A stretch of DNA of 64,000 nucleotides from Saccharopolyspora shandongensis (GCF_900106995.1 NZ_FNOK01000001.1:1-64000); one strand, 5' to 3'; numbered from the stretch's first letter, positions 44,091 through 52,554 are shown. Notes: generated from the letters alone by a model not told the origin. Made by a program: numbers and translations.

Positions 44091-45113
44091 TCACGGGGTG
44101 ACGCTGAGGATCTGGTCGTCGTCCGGGCCGGGCTCGCCGTTGTTGTCCTGGTTGGACGTGGTCACCCAGAGGGTGCCGTCCGGGGCCGCGACCGGCGTGC
44201 GCAGTCGGCCGTACTCGCCCTGGAACAGCGCCTTCGGCTCGCCCAAGGTGCCGTCGTCGGCGAGCGGGATCTGCCACAGGCGCTGGCCGCGCAGCGCCGC
44301 GACGTAGACGTTGCCCTGGTGGATGGCCAAGCCGCTGGGCGATGCCTCCGACGTCTTCCAGGTGACCAGCGGGTCCACGTACTCGTCGTTGCCGCAGGTG
44401 CCCTCGCACACCGGCCAGCCGTAGTTCTTGCCGCCCTCGATGCGGTTGACCTCGTCCCAGGTGCTCTGGCCCAGCTCCGCCGAGAACAGCCGGCCGGCCG
44501 AATCCCAGGCGAGACCCTGCGGGTTGCGGTGGCCCATCGAGTAGACCACCGAGTAGCCGAACGGGTTGTCCGGCGCGGGCTTCCCGTCGGTCGTCATGCG
44601 CAGGATCTTGCCGTTGAGCGAGTTCACGTCCTGCGCGTTGTCCGGGTCCTGGGCGTCGCCGGTGGTGGCGTAGAGCATCCCGTCCGGGCCGAAGGCCAGC
44701 CGGCCGCCGTTGTGGAACCGGTTCTTCTTGATGCCGGTCAGGATCGGCTGCGGTGCCTCGCCGAGGCGCAGCTTGGCGATCCGGTTGTCCTCGCTGGTGC
44801 TGTAGAAGACGAAGACCGTCTGGTCCGAGGCGAAGTCCGGCGACGCGGCGATGCCCATCAGGCCGCCCTCGCCGTCGGTCGGCTGGGAGTCCTCGATCCG
44901 CTGCACCTCGGCGACCTGTCCGTCCTTCAAGGACATGATCTGCCCGGTGTCGCGCTGCGTGAACAGCGCCGAGTCGTCCGGCAGGAACGCCAGGCCCCAG
45001 GGGATGTCGAGCCCGGTGGCGACCGGGGTGGCCTCGGCGGCCGAGGCGGTCGGCGGGAACACCAGCGCCACTGCTGCGGCGCAGGCGATTAGCGCACTGG
45101 CACGACGGATCAT
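44091..45113 (-). CDS. Secreted PQQ-dependent sugar dehydrogenase (sorbosone/glucose dehydrogenase family)
   Basis: This 340-residue exported six-bladed beta-propeller has a signal peptide (residues 1-25, cleavage at ASA-AEA). LDIPWGLAFLPDD, FHNGGRLAFGPDGMLYATTGDA, GHRNPQGLAWD and GKNYGWPVCEG are the conserved blocks, with catalytic-site His and Arg in GHRNPQG. GGAGG precedes the ATG. Such proteins oxidise aldose sugars outside the cell if PQQ is available; many actinomycete homologs have unknown substrates. Confidence 0.88.
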   Translation of the reverse strand: MIRRASALIACAAAVALVFPPTASAAEATPVATGLDIPWGLAFLPDDSALFTQRDTGQIMSLKDGQVAEVQRIEDSQPTDGEGGLMGIAASPDFASDQTVFVFYSTSEDNRIAKLRLGEAPQPILTGIKKNRFHNGGRLAFGPDGMLYATTGDAQDPDNAQDVNSLNGKILRMTTDGKPAPDNPFGYSVVYSMGHRNPQGLAWDSAGRLFSAELGQSTWDEVNRIEGGKNYGWPVCEGTCGNDEYVDPLVTWKTSEASPSGLAIHQGNVYVAALRGQRLWQIPLADDGTLGEPKALFQGEYGRLRTPVAAPDGTLWVTTSNQDNNGEPGPDDDQILSVTP

Positions 45114-45205
45114 CGCGCAGCCTCCTTCTGTCGGGGTGAGGCGGCGGATCACCAACAGCGATCCAAGCAAACCCCGACCGCGCGCAATACCGCCACGAGG
45201 AGGTA

Positions 45206-46129
45206 TCAACCAATCGCCGGCGAATAGTGCTTCGGGTCGTCGCGCCGGTCGGGCGGCGGGAGGTTGTGGGGCGGGGTTTCGACCAGCGGCGCGTCTGCGG
45301 GGATTTCGCCGCGCTCGCGGCGCCATCCGGCGCGGGCTCGCGGGTGGTAGCGGAGGTCGAACGGGACCAGCTTCCAGGCCAGGCCCAGCGCGCGGCCGAG
45401 CACGCGCAGCAGCCGCGCGTCGCGGGAAGTCCAGCGATAGCCGAGCTTTTCGCGGATCGCGGGATCGTAGACGCCGACGGTGAGCCAGCCGAAGCCGCGG
45501 CTGATCGGGATGCGGGCCAGCTTCCACAGCGGATCCGGCAGCCACTTCATGGTGGGCGGCTTGCCGATGCGCGCGATGTCGAGCACGTCGCGGGTGGCCT
45601 TGTTGTCCTCCAACACGTTTCGGCACATGTGGTCCCAATAGCGCCGGAAGCTCGCCCAATCCGGCGGCACCGGGCGCATGCTCATGCCGTAGAGCCGGTA
45701 CCACTGCACGCCTTCGGCGTAGATCTGCTCCTTCTGCACCTCGGTGAGGGGCTTGCCGAAGTGCTCGTTGATCAGGATCGGCATCACCAGGAACGTCGAG
45801 TGCGCCCAGAAGTAGGTGTCGGGGTTCAGCGCGTGGTAGGGCCGGCCGTGCTTGTCGACGCCCTTGATCGTGTCGTGGTAGCCGCGCACCTGGCGGGCCG
45901 TTTCCTGGGCGCGCGGGCCGTCGTAGAGCACGCCGCCGATCGGGTACAGCGACCGGTAGAGCCGTTCCCAGCGCTCGTCGAAGAACCGCGAGTGCTCCTC
46001 GACGCCCGCGCCGAGCTGCGGGTGCATGTTCTGCATCGACCCGGCCCACAGCGCCAGCAGCAGCCCGCGCCAGTCGCCGAAGTAGCGCCACATCAGGGAA
46101 TCGGGCCCCAGCGGGGTCGGCTCGGACAT
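45206..46129 (-). CDS. MpaB/latex-clearing-type oxygenase (DUF2236)
   Basis: This 307-residue protein of the oxygenase MpaB family has PLGPDSLMWRYFGDWRGLLLALWAGSMQNMHP at the N-terminus, HDTIKGVDKHGRPYHALNPDTYFWAHSTF centrally, and a YGMSMRPVPPDWASF segment. Some relatives bind heme b and open unsaturated rings or isoprenoids, most are uncharacterised. GGGAG ahead of the ATG at 46129 fixes the start. It is divergent from a TetR regulator across a region with candidate operators. Confidence 0.85.
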   Translation of the reverse strand: MSEPTPLGPDSLMWRYFGDWRGLLLALWAGSMQNMHPQLGAGVEEHSRFFDERWERLYRSLYPIGGVLYDGPRAQETARQVRGYHDTIKGVDKHGRPYHALNPDTYFWAHSTFLVMPILINEHFGKPLTEVQKEQIYAEGVQWYRLYGMSMRPVPPDWASFRRYWDHMCRNVLEDNKATRDVLDIARIGKPPTMKWLPDPLWKLARIPISRGFGWLTVGVYDPAIREKLGYRWTSRDARLLRVLGRALGLAWKLVPFDLRYHPRARAGWRRERGEIPADAPLVETPPHNLPPPDRRDDPKHYSPAIG

Positions 46130-46228
46130 GGTGCTCCCTTCAAAACTGAGGACACCTGTATTCAAAATATGGCGGCCCCGGCGGGCCGTCAATCGTCCCT
46201 TCCGGGCCCGGGATGGCAGGTCATATTT

Positions 46229-46240
46229 GACCGATCATTC
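46229..46240. promoter_or_regulatory. Candidate TetR operator, site 1
   Basis: GACCGATCATTC is an imperfect dyad about GATC in the TetR/MpaB divergent region, 23 nt before the tetR start. A closely similar dyad occurs ahead of the downstream SDR at 46880-46891. Assignment to the TetR protein is inference. Confidence 0.5.
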
Positions 46241-46263
46241 TTGAATCGGGTAGCGTTCCGGCC

Positions 46264-46839
46264 GTGGCGAGGACCAAAGAATTCGATCCGGACGCGGTGC
46301 TCCAGCGCGCACTGGAGCTGTTCTGGGAGCGCGGGTACGAGGCGACCTCCATGGCGGATCTCGTCGCACACCTGGGGATCGCGCGGGCGAGCATCTACGC
46401 CACCTACGGCGGCAAGCGCGAGCTCTACCTGAAGGCCCTCGACCGGTATCTCCAGTCCCGGGATCCCAAGGTCGTGGAACGACTGTCGCAGCCGGGCCCG
46501 GCGCTGCCCGCGCTGCGCGAGCTGCTGGACTCCTACATCGCCGAGACGCTGGCCGACGGGCGCGGCTGCATGGTGGTCAACGCGGCGGTCGAGCTGGCGC
46601 CGCACGACCGTCAGGTGGCACGCGGCGTCCATTCCAGCTGGGACGTACTGGAAACCTCCCTGACCTCGGCGCTGACGCGGGCTCGCGCGCAGGGCGAAGT
46701 CCCGGAGAGCTGCGATCCCCGCGCCGCGGCGCGACTCATCCTGGTCGTGCTGCAGGGAATCCGGGTGCTCGGCCGGACCGACCCCGATCCCGGGCGCCTG
46801 CGCGACGCCGCCGAGCAGGTCATGGCCTCGCTCCACTGA
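46264..46839 (+). CDS. TetR-family transcriptional regulator
   Basis: This 191-residue regulator has the N-terminal HTH ALELFWERGYEATSMADLVAHLGIARASIYATYGGKRELYLKAL, followed by an all-helical ligand domain with GCMVVNAAVELAPHD. The start is GTG at 46264. It is divergent from the MpaB oxygenase and 68 nt upstream of an SDR; shared dyads suggest it represses both. Confidence 0.92.
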   Translation: MARTKEFDPDAVLQRALELFWERGYEATSMADLVAHLGIARASIYATYGGKRELYLKALDRYLQSRDPKVVERLSQPGPALPALRELLDSYIAETLADGRGCMVVNAAVELAPHDRQVARGVHSSWDVLETSLTSALTRARAQGEVPESCDPRAAARLILVVLQGIRVLGRTDPDPGRLRDAAEQVMASLH

Positions 46840-46879
46840 AACCTCCGGACGCGCAGCGGTTTCGCGCGCCCGGATTCAA

Positions 46880-46891
46880 GACCGATCGATC
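46880..46891. promoter_or_regulatory. Candidate TetR operator, site 2
   Basis: GACCGATCGATC, a near-palindrome, lies 16 nt before the SDR start and shares GATTCAAGA-x2-GATCG context (one site inverted) with site 1 at 46229-46240. Two related sites flanking tetR fit a small regulon. Confidence 0.5.
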
Positions 46892-46907
46892 CAAAAAGAA
46901 GGACATC

Positions 46908-47666
46908 ATGACATCCCGCTTCACCGGCAAGGTCGCCCTCGTCACCGGCGGCGGCTCCGGAATCGGCCGGGCCACGGCCCTGGCCTTCGCGCGCGAAGGC
47001 GCCACCGTCGTAGTCGCCGGCCGCAACCCGGAGCCGCTGGCCGAGACGGTCGAGCTCATCGAGGCGTCGGGCGGCCAGGGCAGCGCGGTCACCGCCGACG
47101 TCTCGAACTCCGACGACGTCGCGCGCCTCGTCGCGACGGCGGTGGAACGCCACGGCGGCCTGCACGTGGCGTTCAACAACGCAGGCGTCCTCGCCGCCGG
47201 CCCGGTCGCCGACATCGACGAGCAGGACTGGGACAGGCAGCTGGCCATCAACGTCACCGGGGTCTGGCTGTCGATGAAGCACGAGATCGCCCACATGCGC
47301 GAGCACGGCGGCGGAGTCATCGTGAACACCGCCTCCAACCTCGGAGCGCACCGGCGACTCCCGGGAACCGGGGCGTACGCGGCGACCAAGGCGGCGGTGA
47401 GCGCGCTGACCCGCACGGCGGCGCTGGAGTACATCGGCGAGGGCATCCGGATCAACGCCATCAGCCCGGGCCCGATCGAAACAACCATGTCCCTGCTGCC
47501 GGGCGAAACCGAGGCGGACCGCGCGGAGCGGGCGAAGACGACGCAACCCATCGGCCGGGTGGGCACGCTGGCGGAAGCGGCCGCGGCGGTGCTCTGGCTG
47601 GCCGCCCCCGAATCCGGCTTCACGGTCGGCCACGACCTCGTCATCGACGGCGGCGCCAGCGCCTGA
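46908..47666 (+). CDS. SDR-family oxidoreductase
   Basis: This 252-residue classical SDR has VTGGGSGIGRA, FNNAGVL, NTASNLGA with Ser, YAATKAA (catalytic Tyr and Lys) and C-terminal GFTVGHDLVIDGG. AGAAGGA lies just before the ATG. It follows tetR and carries a candidate operator, so it is probably co-regulated with the MpaB oxygenase; a joint oxidative detoxification role is inference. Confidence 0.9.
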   Translation: MTSRFTGKVALVTGGGSGIGRATALAFAREGATVVVAGRNPEPLAETVELIEASGGQGSAVTADVSNSDDVARLVATAVERHGGLHVAFNNAGVLAAGPVADIDEQDWDRQLAINVTGVWLSMKHEIAHMREHGGGVIVNTASNLGAHRRLPGTGAYAATKAAVSALTRTAALEYIGEGIRINAISPGPIETTMSLLPGETEADRAERAKTTQPIGRVGTLAEAAAAVLWLAAPESGFTVGHDLVIDGGASA

Positions 47667-47728
47667 CGCGGCACGGGCCGTCCGCCGGGCAGCTCATCGA
47701 GCCGCGGATCCGCAGCCTGGAGGCCCGC

Positions 47729-48073
47729 TCAGAACGTCCCCTGCGCGTTGACATGAGCGAGAAGCCGATCAGCCGCTGCTACCAGAGGCGGCAGGTCTTG
47801 CTCGATCGTCGACTGCAGGATCGAGTGGGCGGTGTCGAAGTACCGGTGGGCGAGATGGTTGCGCATCCCGGCCACGTCGGCCCACGGAATATCGGGTTCG
47901 CGCTTCAGCAGATCGGAGTCGATCGCCTTGACCGCTTCACCGATCTCGATGAGGCGAATCCGAGCGGCATCGAACACGAGACCGTCCTCCAGGCCACCCC
48001 GGCGAGTGTGATCCGCGATGGCGGCTGCAGCCGCCAGGATGTCTTCGAGGCGCTTGTCGTCTCGACGGCTCAT
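47729..48073 (-). CDS. HepT-like toxin (DUF86/HEPN RNase)
   Basis: This 114-residue HEPN-fold protein carries the RX4H active-site motif R71-N-H-L-A-H76 followed by R-Y78, as in HepT RNases where the nearby Tyr is AMPylated by the MntA antitoxin. It begins with an ATGA overlap at the end of the nucleotidyltransferase antitoxin, giving a coupled two-gene toxin-antitoxin unit. It likely degrades RNA when unmodified. Confidence 0.88.
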   Translation of the reverse strand: MSRRDDKRLEDILAAAAAIADHTRRGGLEDGLVFDAARIRLIEIGEAVKAIDSDLLKREPDIPWADVAGMRNHLAHRYFDTAHSILQSTIEQDLPPLVAAADRLLAHVNAQGTF

Positions 48074-48588
48074 AGCTCGATCGCCTCCGCCATGACCTCG
48101 TCGCGAATCGCCGGCTTCAGCGACGAAGCCGGCACCACGTCCACATCGACGCCGAGCAACTCCGCTAGCTCCCTTTGCAGCCCCGCCAGCGACACGAGGC
48201 CAACCCCGTCGTCCAGATCGACGAGCAGGTCGATGTCGCTGGCCGTGTTGTCCTGACCTCGCGCGACGCTGCCGAACACGCGCACGTTGTGCGCTCCTCG
48301 GCGATCCGCCATTCCGAGCACGGCGCGACGATTCCGGCGCAACCGCCGCCCAAGCCTGGTATCGGGGAGACCGAGGCAGTTCGCCGGCGGGGAAACCAGC
48401 TCGATCGAAAGCGCGTGCCCAGTGGCTTCGATGAGCTTCACCAGCATATGAAGACCCGGTTCACGGCGGTCGGCCTCGTAAGCACTGATCACAGACTGGG
48501 CAACCCCGGAACGCCGGGCCAGATCGGTTTGCGACAACCGGGCCTGACGGCGGGCTTCTCGAATCATTTCTCCGGGACTTGCCCTCAT
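48070..48588 (-). CDS. MntA-like antitoxin nucleotidyltransferase with N-terminal XRE HTH
   Basis: This 172-residue fusion has residues ~5-60 forming an XRE helix-turn-helix (MIREARRQARLSQTDLARRSGVAQSVISAYEADRREPG). Residues ~95-172 are a minimal nucleotidyltransferase with G106-S-VARG and D118-x-D120, the GSx10DxD motif. MntA antitoxins AMPylate HepT; the added HTH would make this one also the repressor of the operon. It is the first gene, overlapping hepT. Confidence 0.88.
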   Translation of the reverse strand: MRASPGEMIREARRQARLSQTDLARRSGVAQSVISAYEADRREPGLHMLVKLIEATGHALSIELVSPPANCLGLPDTRLGRRLRRNRRAVLGMADRRGAHNVRVFGSVARGQDNTASDIDLLVDLDDGVGLVSLAGLQRELAELLGVDVDVVPASSLKPAIRDEVMAEAIEL

Positions 48589-48732
48589 GAGGTCATCCTA
48601 TCACGCATTGACTATGAGATCGTCGCCTTCACCCAGCCCAGTCGATGCTCCCCGAGCTCACGCGGGGCACGGCCGGACATATCGGGCCGCCTACACTCGC
48701 GGGGGGCGGTCGTCTGCAGGAAGGTTCCCGGA

Positions 48733-48963
48733 GTGATCAACAAGAGTCGGCTCAGCGTGCTGCTGGTGCGCACCGCGCTTTTCTTCGTCGCCGCCGTGGT
48801 GCTCGGCTTCATCTACGAGTGGCCGTCGTTCGCCGTCATCGCCGCCGTGATGACCGGCGCCGCCACGCTGGTGCAGCTCGGCGGGGTGCTGTGGCTGCGG
48901 CGCACCGAGCGCCGCGACCCGGAGTCCGCCAAGGATCCGGTCAGGACCGACGGCTTCCTCTGA
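48733..48963 (+). CDS. Small two-helix membrane protein
   Basis: This 76-residue protein starts with GTG after GGAAGG. VLLVRTALFFVAAVVLGFIYEW and AVIAAVMTGAATLVQLGGVLWL form two membrane helices, followed by a charged tail. It precedes the CsoR gene by 63 nt. No family is assigned. Confidence 0.55.
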   Translation: MINKSRLSVLLVRTALFFVAAVVLGFIYEWPSFAVIAAVMTGAATLVQLGGVLWLRRTERRDPESAKDPVRTDGFL

Positions 48964-48980
48964 TGCCGCCTTGCCACCAT

Positions 48981-48995
48981 TACCCCCTGGGGGTA
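48981..48995. promoter_or_regulatory. CsoR-type operator
   Basis: TACCCCCTGGGGGTA is a perfect dyad 31 nt upstream of the csoR start. G/C-tract palindromes bounded by TA are typical of CsoR operators. It would overlap the promoter of csoR and the downstream genes. Confidence 0.75.
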
Positions 48996-49026
48996 TAACG
49001 GAGGCGAGGATCCCGAGGAGGTCGCG

Positions 49027-49308
49027 ATGCACGGCTACACCCAGAACAAGGACGACTACGCCAAGCGACTGCGCCGTATCGAGGGCCAGGTGCGCGGCCT
49101 GGCCCGGATGATCGACAACGACGAGTACTGCATCGACGTGCTGACCCAGGTCTCGGCGACCACCAAGGCCCTGCAGGCGGTGGCCCTGGGACTGTTGGAC
49201 GAGCACCTCCAGCACTGCGTCGCCGAGGCGGTGGCCGACGGCGGCGGGCAGGCCGACGAGAAGATCCGCGAGGCCAGCGACGCGATCGCCCGGCTCGTCA
49301 GGTCCTGA
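49027..49308 (+). CDS. csoR: CsoR-family metal-sensing repressor, copy 1
   Basis: This 93-residue four-helix DUF156 protein has the copper-ligand set C35, H60, C64 (EYCIDVLTQ, LLDEHLQHCV). It loses DNA binding when Cu(I) is bound. It is followed by a His-rich small membrane protein and a DUF305 lipoprotein. The second CsoR at 50478 is highly similar and closes the island. Confidence 0.9.
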   Translation: MHGYTQNKDDYAKRLRRIEGQVRGLARMIDNDEYCIDVLTQVSATTKALQAVALGLLDEHLQHCVAEAVADGGGQADEKIREASDAIARLVRS

Positions 49309-49322
49309 AACCCAGCCCGGGT

Positions 49323-49694
49323 ATGGTTGGCGTCGTGCAGGTGCGTTCCGGGCTGGTGCGATGGGGACTACTGGTGGTCCTCGCGCTCGGCGTCGTGCTG
49401 ATGCACCACGTGCCCGCGCAGCACCACCAGTCACACCCGTCGGCCTCGATGGCCATGCATTCCGCGACGCCCACCGAGCACAGCGAACCGCCCGCAGCGC
49501 CGGACCACGGCCTGCTGCACCTGTGCCTGGCGATCGCTGCCGGGTTCATCGCGCTCCTGCTCCCCCTCCTGCACCGCATCGCCAGCGCCTCGGCGGAGAA
49601 CCCGAAGCCACTCGCGATAACGGCGTTCACCCTCTTCCGCCCGCCGACCCCGGTACCCCGGCGGTTAGCGGTGTTGTGCGTGCTTCGGCGCTGA
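49323..49694 (+). CDS. His-rich small membrane protein (DUF6153-like)
   Basis: This ~123-residue protein has one N-terminal helix (LVRWGLLVVLALGVVLMHHV), a His/Met/Pro-rich exposed loop (QHHQSHPSASMAMHSATPTEHSE), and a second helix (LCLAIAAGFIALLLPLL). His/Met clusters between CsoR and DUF305 suggest a copper-related role. GTG 49335 is an alternative start. Confidence 0.65.
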   Translation: MVGVVQVRSGLVRWGLLVVLALGVVLMHHVPAQHHQSHPSASMAMHSATPTEHSEPPAAPDHGLLHLCLAIAAGFIALLLPLLHRIASASAENPKPLAITAFTLFRPPTPVPRRLAVLCVLRR

Positions 49695-49774
49695 TCGGCA
49701 GTTGAGCGGCCACGGATCCACGTGGCCTGCTTTCGCACGCCCTTTTTCAGCTCACGAAAGACGAGGACAACACC

Positions 49775-50395
49775 ATGAAGCGCACGCGCGTGCTCACCGC
49801 TGCCATCGGCGCGGTCGCGGCGGCGGCCGTCCTGGCCGGCTGCGGCGGCGGTGACGACATGAGCAACATGCCCGGCCACTCGGCGCCGACCAGCGCCACC
49901 CAGCCCGGGGCCAGCCCGCAGGCGGCGAACAACGCCGCCGACGTCACGTTCGCGCAGGGCATGATCCCGCACCACGAGCAGGCGATCGAGATGTCGCGCC
50001 TGGCACCGGAGCGGGCCCAGTCCGAGGAGGTCAAGAACCTCGCCCGGCAGATCGAAGCCGCGCAGGGCCCGGAGATCCAGACGCTCACCGGCTGGCTGCG
50101 CGACTGGGGCGCCCCGGCATCCATGCCCGGCATGGACCACGGCGCCATGGGTCACGGCGACATGGGCGGCATGATGTCGGGCACCGAGATGCAGCAGCTC
50201 GAACAGGCCCGCGGCGCGGAGTTCGACCGGCAGTTCCTGACGCTGATGATCAAGCACCACGAGGGCGCGGTCACCATGGCCCGCACCGAGCTCGACAGCG
50301 GTCAGTTCCCGGCCGCGAAGCAGATGGCGCAGCAGATCATCGAGACCCAGCAAGCCGAGATCGACACCATGCGCGGTCTGCTCTCCCAGGGCTGA
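49775..50395 (+). CDS. DUF305 lipoprotein, probable copper-binding
   Basis: This 206-residue exported lipoprotein has lipobox LAGC (Cys23). The ferritin-like DUF305 domain is marked by two HH motifs, IPHHEQAIEMS and IKHHEGAVTMA, with a Met/His-rich insert (SMPGMDHGAMGHGDMGGMM). DUF305 proteins often lie in copper-resistance loci. It is followed by a strong hairpin and the convergent second csoR. Confidence 0.85.
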   Translation: MKRTRVLTAAIGAVAAAAVLAGCGGGDDMSNMPGHSAPTSATQPGASPQAANNAADVTFAQGMIPHHEQAIEMSRLAPERAQSEEVKNLARQIEAAQGPEIQTLTGWLRDWGAPASMPGMDHGAMGHGDMGGMMSGTEMQQLEQARGAEFDRQFLTLMIKHHEGAVTMARTELDSGQFPAAKQMAQQIIETQQAEIDTMRGLLSQG

Positions 50396-50404
50396 CCACT
50401 CGAA

Positions 50405-50443
50405 GCGAGGGGCACCCGCGACCCGGTCGCGGGTGCCCCTCGC
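50405..50443. terminator. Bidirectional hairpin terminator
   Basis: A 17-bp stem (50405-50421 with 50427-50443) around CCCGG lies 9 nt after the DUF305 stop and 34 nt from the stop of the convergent csoR. Confidence 0.85.
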
Positions 50444-50477
50444 CCACCACTCGACTTCGGCGCGGCGGCGGCTCGGG

Positions 50478-50759
50478 TCAGGACTTGACCAGCCGCGCGA
50501 TCGCCTCGCTCGCCTCGCGCACCTTCTCGTCGGCGTTCTTCCCGCCCTCGGACAGCGCCTCGGCGACGCAGTGCTTGAGGTGCTCGTCCAGCAGCCGCAG
50601 CGACACCGCCTGCAGACCCTTGGTGGCCGCGGAGATCTGCGTGAGGATGTCGATGCAGTACTTGTCCTCCTCGATCATCCGGGCCAGGCCGCGGACCTGC
50701 CCCTCGATGCGCGCCAGGCGCTTCAGGTAGTTGTCCTTGTCCCCGGTGTATCCGTGCAT
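50478..50759 (-). CDS. csoR: CsoR-family metal-sensing repressor, copy 2
   Basis: This 93-residue protein has C35, H60 and C64 in the same positions as copy 1 and is similar to it throughout. The ATG at 50759 gives the same MHGYT start as copy 1 and has GGAG upstream; an ATG at 50771 adds four residues. A TACC...GGTA dyad at 50795-50809 may be its own operator. It is convergent with the DUF305 gene. Confidence 0.9.
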   Translation of the reverse strand: MHGYTGDKDNYLKRLARIEGQVRGLARMIEEDKYCIDILTQISAATKGLQAVSLRLLDEHLKHCVAEALSEGGKNADEKVREASEAIARLVKS

Positions 50760-51204
50760 CGCCGCTCCCATCGCCGCCGGTCCGGACTAGAGAGTACCCC
50801 CGACCGGTAGTGGAGCGGACGCCTCGACGAGACCGTCCACTGTGCACACTCGACCCGTTGGCCGGGTACGCGATCGATCAAGTGACTCTTGCTCGATCAA
50901 CCCTTCCCGGATGTCGGTTTCGCGCGAAATCGGCGCCGGAGCGCCCCCGCATTATGACACCGTTTCGCCCCTGGAAATTCATTTGACATTTTTCCCAATC
51001 GCATTTCCGTCCACAATGGATATTTAGCCACGTTAACATAAATCGGTCGAAATCCGGCACAGGACAACGACTTCTGCACTGATCACGACCGATGTAGCCC
51101 GCATCACAGTGAATTCGTCGCGACAGCGGGAACAAATGGATCGGCGTGATCGCTGAAGCCCGCGTCAGATTCCCCAAAATCTTCCGCGGTGAATTCGAAA
51201 GGCA
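50760..51204. other. AT-rich intergenic region
   Basis: The 445 nt between the second csoR and the exporter gene include the csoR dyad (50795-50809) and a long AT-rich tract around 50960-51060. A TTGACA at 50983-50988 has no -10 at correct spacing. No coding frame is convincing. Confidence 0.5.
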
Positions 51205-52470
51205 ATGATGGACAACGTTGCGGTGCAGAGCCCACCGGAGGCACACCGTGCGCGCCCGGTGACCGAAGAGCCGACCGGATTCGAGCGATTCCGGGTGATC
51301 CTCGTGCTGGGGGCGCTCATCGCCCTCGGCCCCCTGACCATCGACATGTACCTGCCGGCACTGCCGGCGATCGGCAACGACCTGCAGGCCTCCGCATCCA
51401 CCGTGCAGCTCACCCTCACCGGCACGCTGCTCGGGCTCGGCCTCGGCCAGCTGCTGATCGGGCCGTTCTCCGACATCGTCGGCCGGCGAATCCCGCTGAT
51501 CGCGGGCACTGCCGTGCACATCGTGGCGTCGGTGGCCTGCCTCTTCGCGCCGAACGTGGCGGTCCTGGGCGTCCTGCGCGCGCTCCAGGGCGTCGGTGCG
51601 GCCGCCACGATGGTCGTCGCGCTGGCCGTGGTGCGCGACCTGTTCTCCGGGCGCGCCGCGGCCACCGCGATGTCCCGCCTGATGCTGGTGATGGGCGTGG
51701 CGCCGATCCTCGCGCCGACGCTGGGCGGCGCCATCCTGCTGGCCGGGTCGTGGCGCGGCGTGTTCGGCGCGCTGGCGATCATCGGCGCGGGCCTGCTGGC
51801 CGTCGCCGTGTTCGCGCTGAAGGAGACGCTGCCGCCGGAGCGCCGCCAGGTCGCGCAGTTCCGGCCGGTGCTGCGCACCTACCGGACGCTGCTCACCGAC
51901 CGCGACTTCGTGCTGCTGGCGATCGTTGCGGCGCTGGCGATGTCGGCGCTGTTCTCCTACATCTCCGGTTCGTCGTTCGTGCTGCAAGAGCAGTTCGGCC
52001 TGAACCAGCAGGCGTTCGGGCTGGTCTTCGGCGTCGGCGCGGTGGCGCTCATCGGGGCGTCCCAGTTCAACGTCGTGCTGCTCAACCGGTACACGCCGAA
52101 GCAGATCGTCACCGGCGCGCTGATGGCCGCGACCGTCGCCGGCCTGGTGCTCACAGCGCTGACCACCACCGGGACCGGCGGGCTGTACGGGTTCATCGTG
52201 CCGCTGTGGCTGGTGCTGGGCGCGATGGGCTTCGTGCTGCCGAACGCCCCGGCGCTCGCGCTGTCCCGGCACGGCGAGGCCGCCGGGACAGCCGCCGCGC
52301 TGCTCGGCGCCGGGCAGTTCGGCCTCGGCGCGCTGATCGCGCCGCTGGTCGGCGTCCTCGGCAACGACGGCCCGGCGATGGCGATCACCATGACCGGCGG
52401 CGCGGCGGTCGCCCTGGTGGCCCTCGGCGTGGTGGTCAAGCTCGACCGGGGCGCCGAAGCCGTGGCGTGA
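51205..52470 (+). CDS. MFS drug exporter, Bcr/CflA family
   Basis: This 421-residue 12-TM transporter has LGPLTIDMYLPALPAI, GQLLIGPFSDIVGRR (motif A) and ALQGVGAAATMVVALAVVRDLF (motif C region), the signature of Bcr/CflA multidrug exporters. The cytoplasmic N-terminus is Pro/Glu-rich. GAAAGG precedes the ATG. No specific regulator is adjacent. Confidence 0.88.
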   Translation: MMDNVAVQSPPEAHRARPVTEEPTGFERFRVILVLGALIALGPLTIDMYLPALPAIGNDLQASASTVQLTLTGTLLGLGLGQLLIGPFSDIVGRRIPLIAGTAVHIVASVACLFAPNVAVLGVLRALQGVGAAATMVVALAVVRDLFSGRAAATAMSRLMLVMGVAPILAPTLGGAILLAGSWRGVFGALAIIGAGLLAVAVFALKETLPPERRQVAQFRPVLRTYRTLLTDRDFVLLAIVAALAMSALFSYISGSSFVLQEQFGLNQQAFGLVFGVGAVALIGASQFNVVLLNRYTPKQIVTGALMAATVAGLVLTALTTTGTGGLYGFIVPLWLVLGAMGFVLPNAPALALSRHGEAAGTAAALLGAGQFGLGALIAPLVGVLGNDGPAMAITMTGGAAVALVALGVVVKLDRGAEAVA

Positions 52471-52517
52471 TCTCCGCGGCCGCCCTTGGAGACAGGACAT
52501 AACGGACGGGGCTAGCA

Positions 52518-52554
52518 TCACGGCTGGGCGATGGGAGTCATCACCCAGCCGTGA
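52518..52554 (+). promoter_or_regulatory. Leader hairpin abutting Shine-Dalgarno
   Basis: TCACGGCTGGG (52518-52528) pairs with CCCAGCCGTGA (52544-52554), with ATG/CAT extending the pairing inside the 15-nt interval. The 3' arm runs directly into GAGGAGG (52553-52559) of the methyltransferase. The hairpin could modulate ribosome access. Confidence 0.55.

Noticed and set aside
47667-47728. Possible terminator after the SDR
   Set aside because: Only short, weak GC-rich pairings are visible.
50983-50988. TTGACA as a promoter for the Bcr/CflA exporter
   Set aside because: No -10 box occurs at 16-18 nt spacing.
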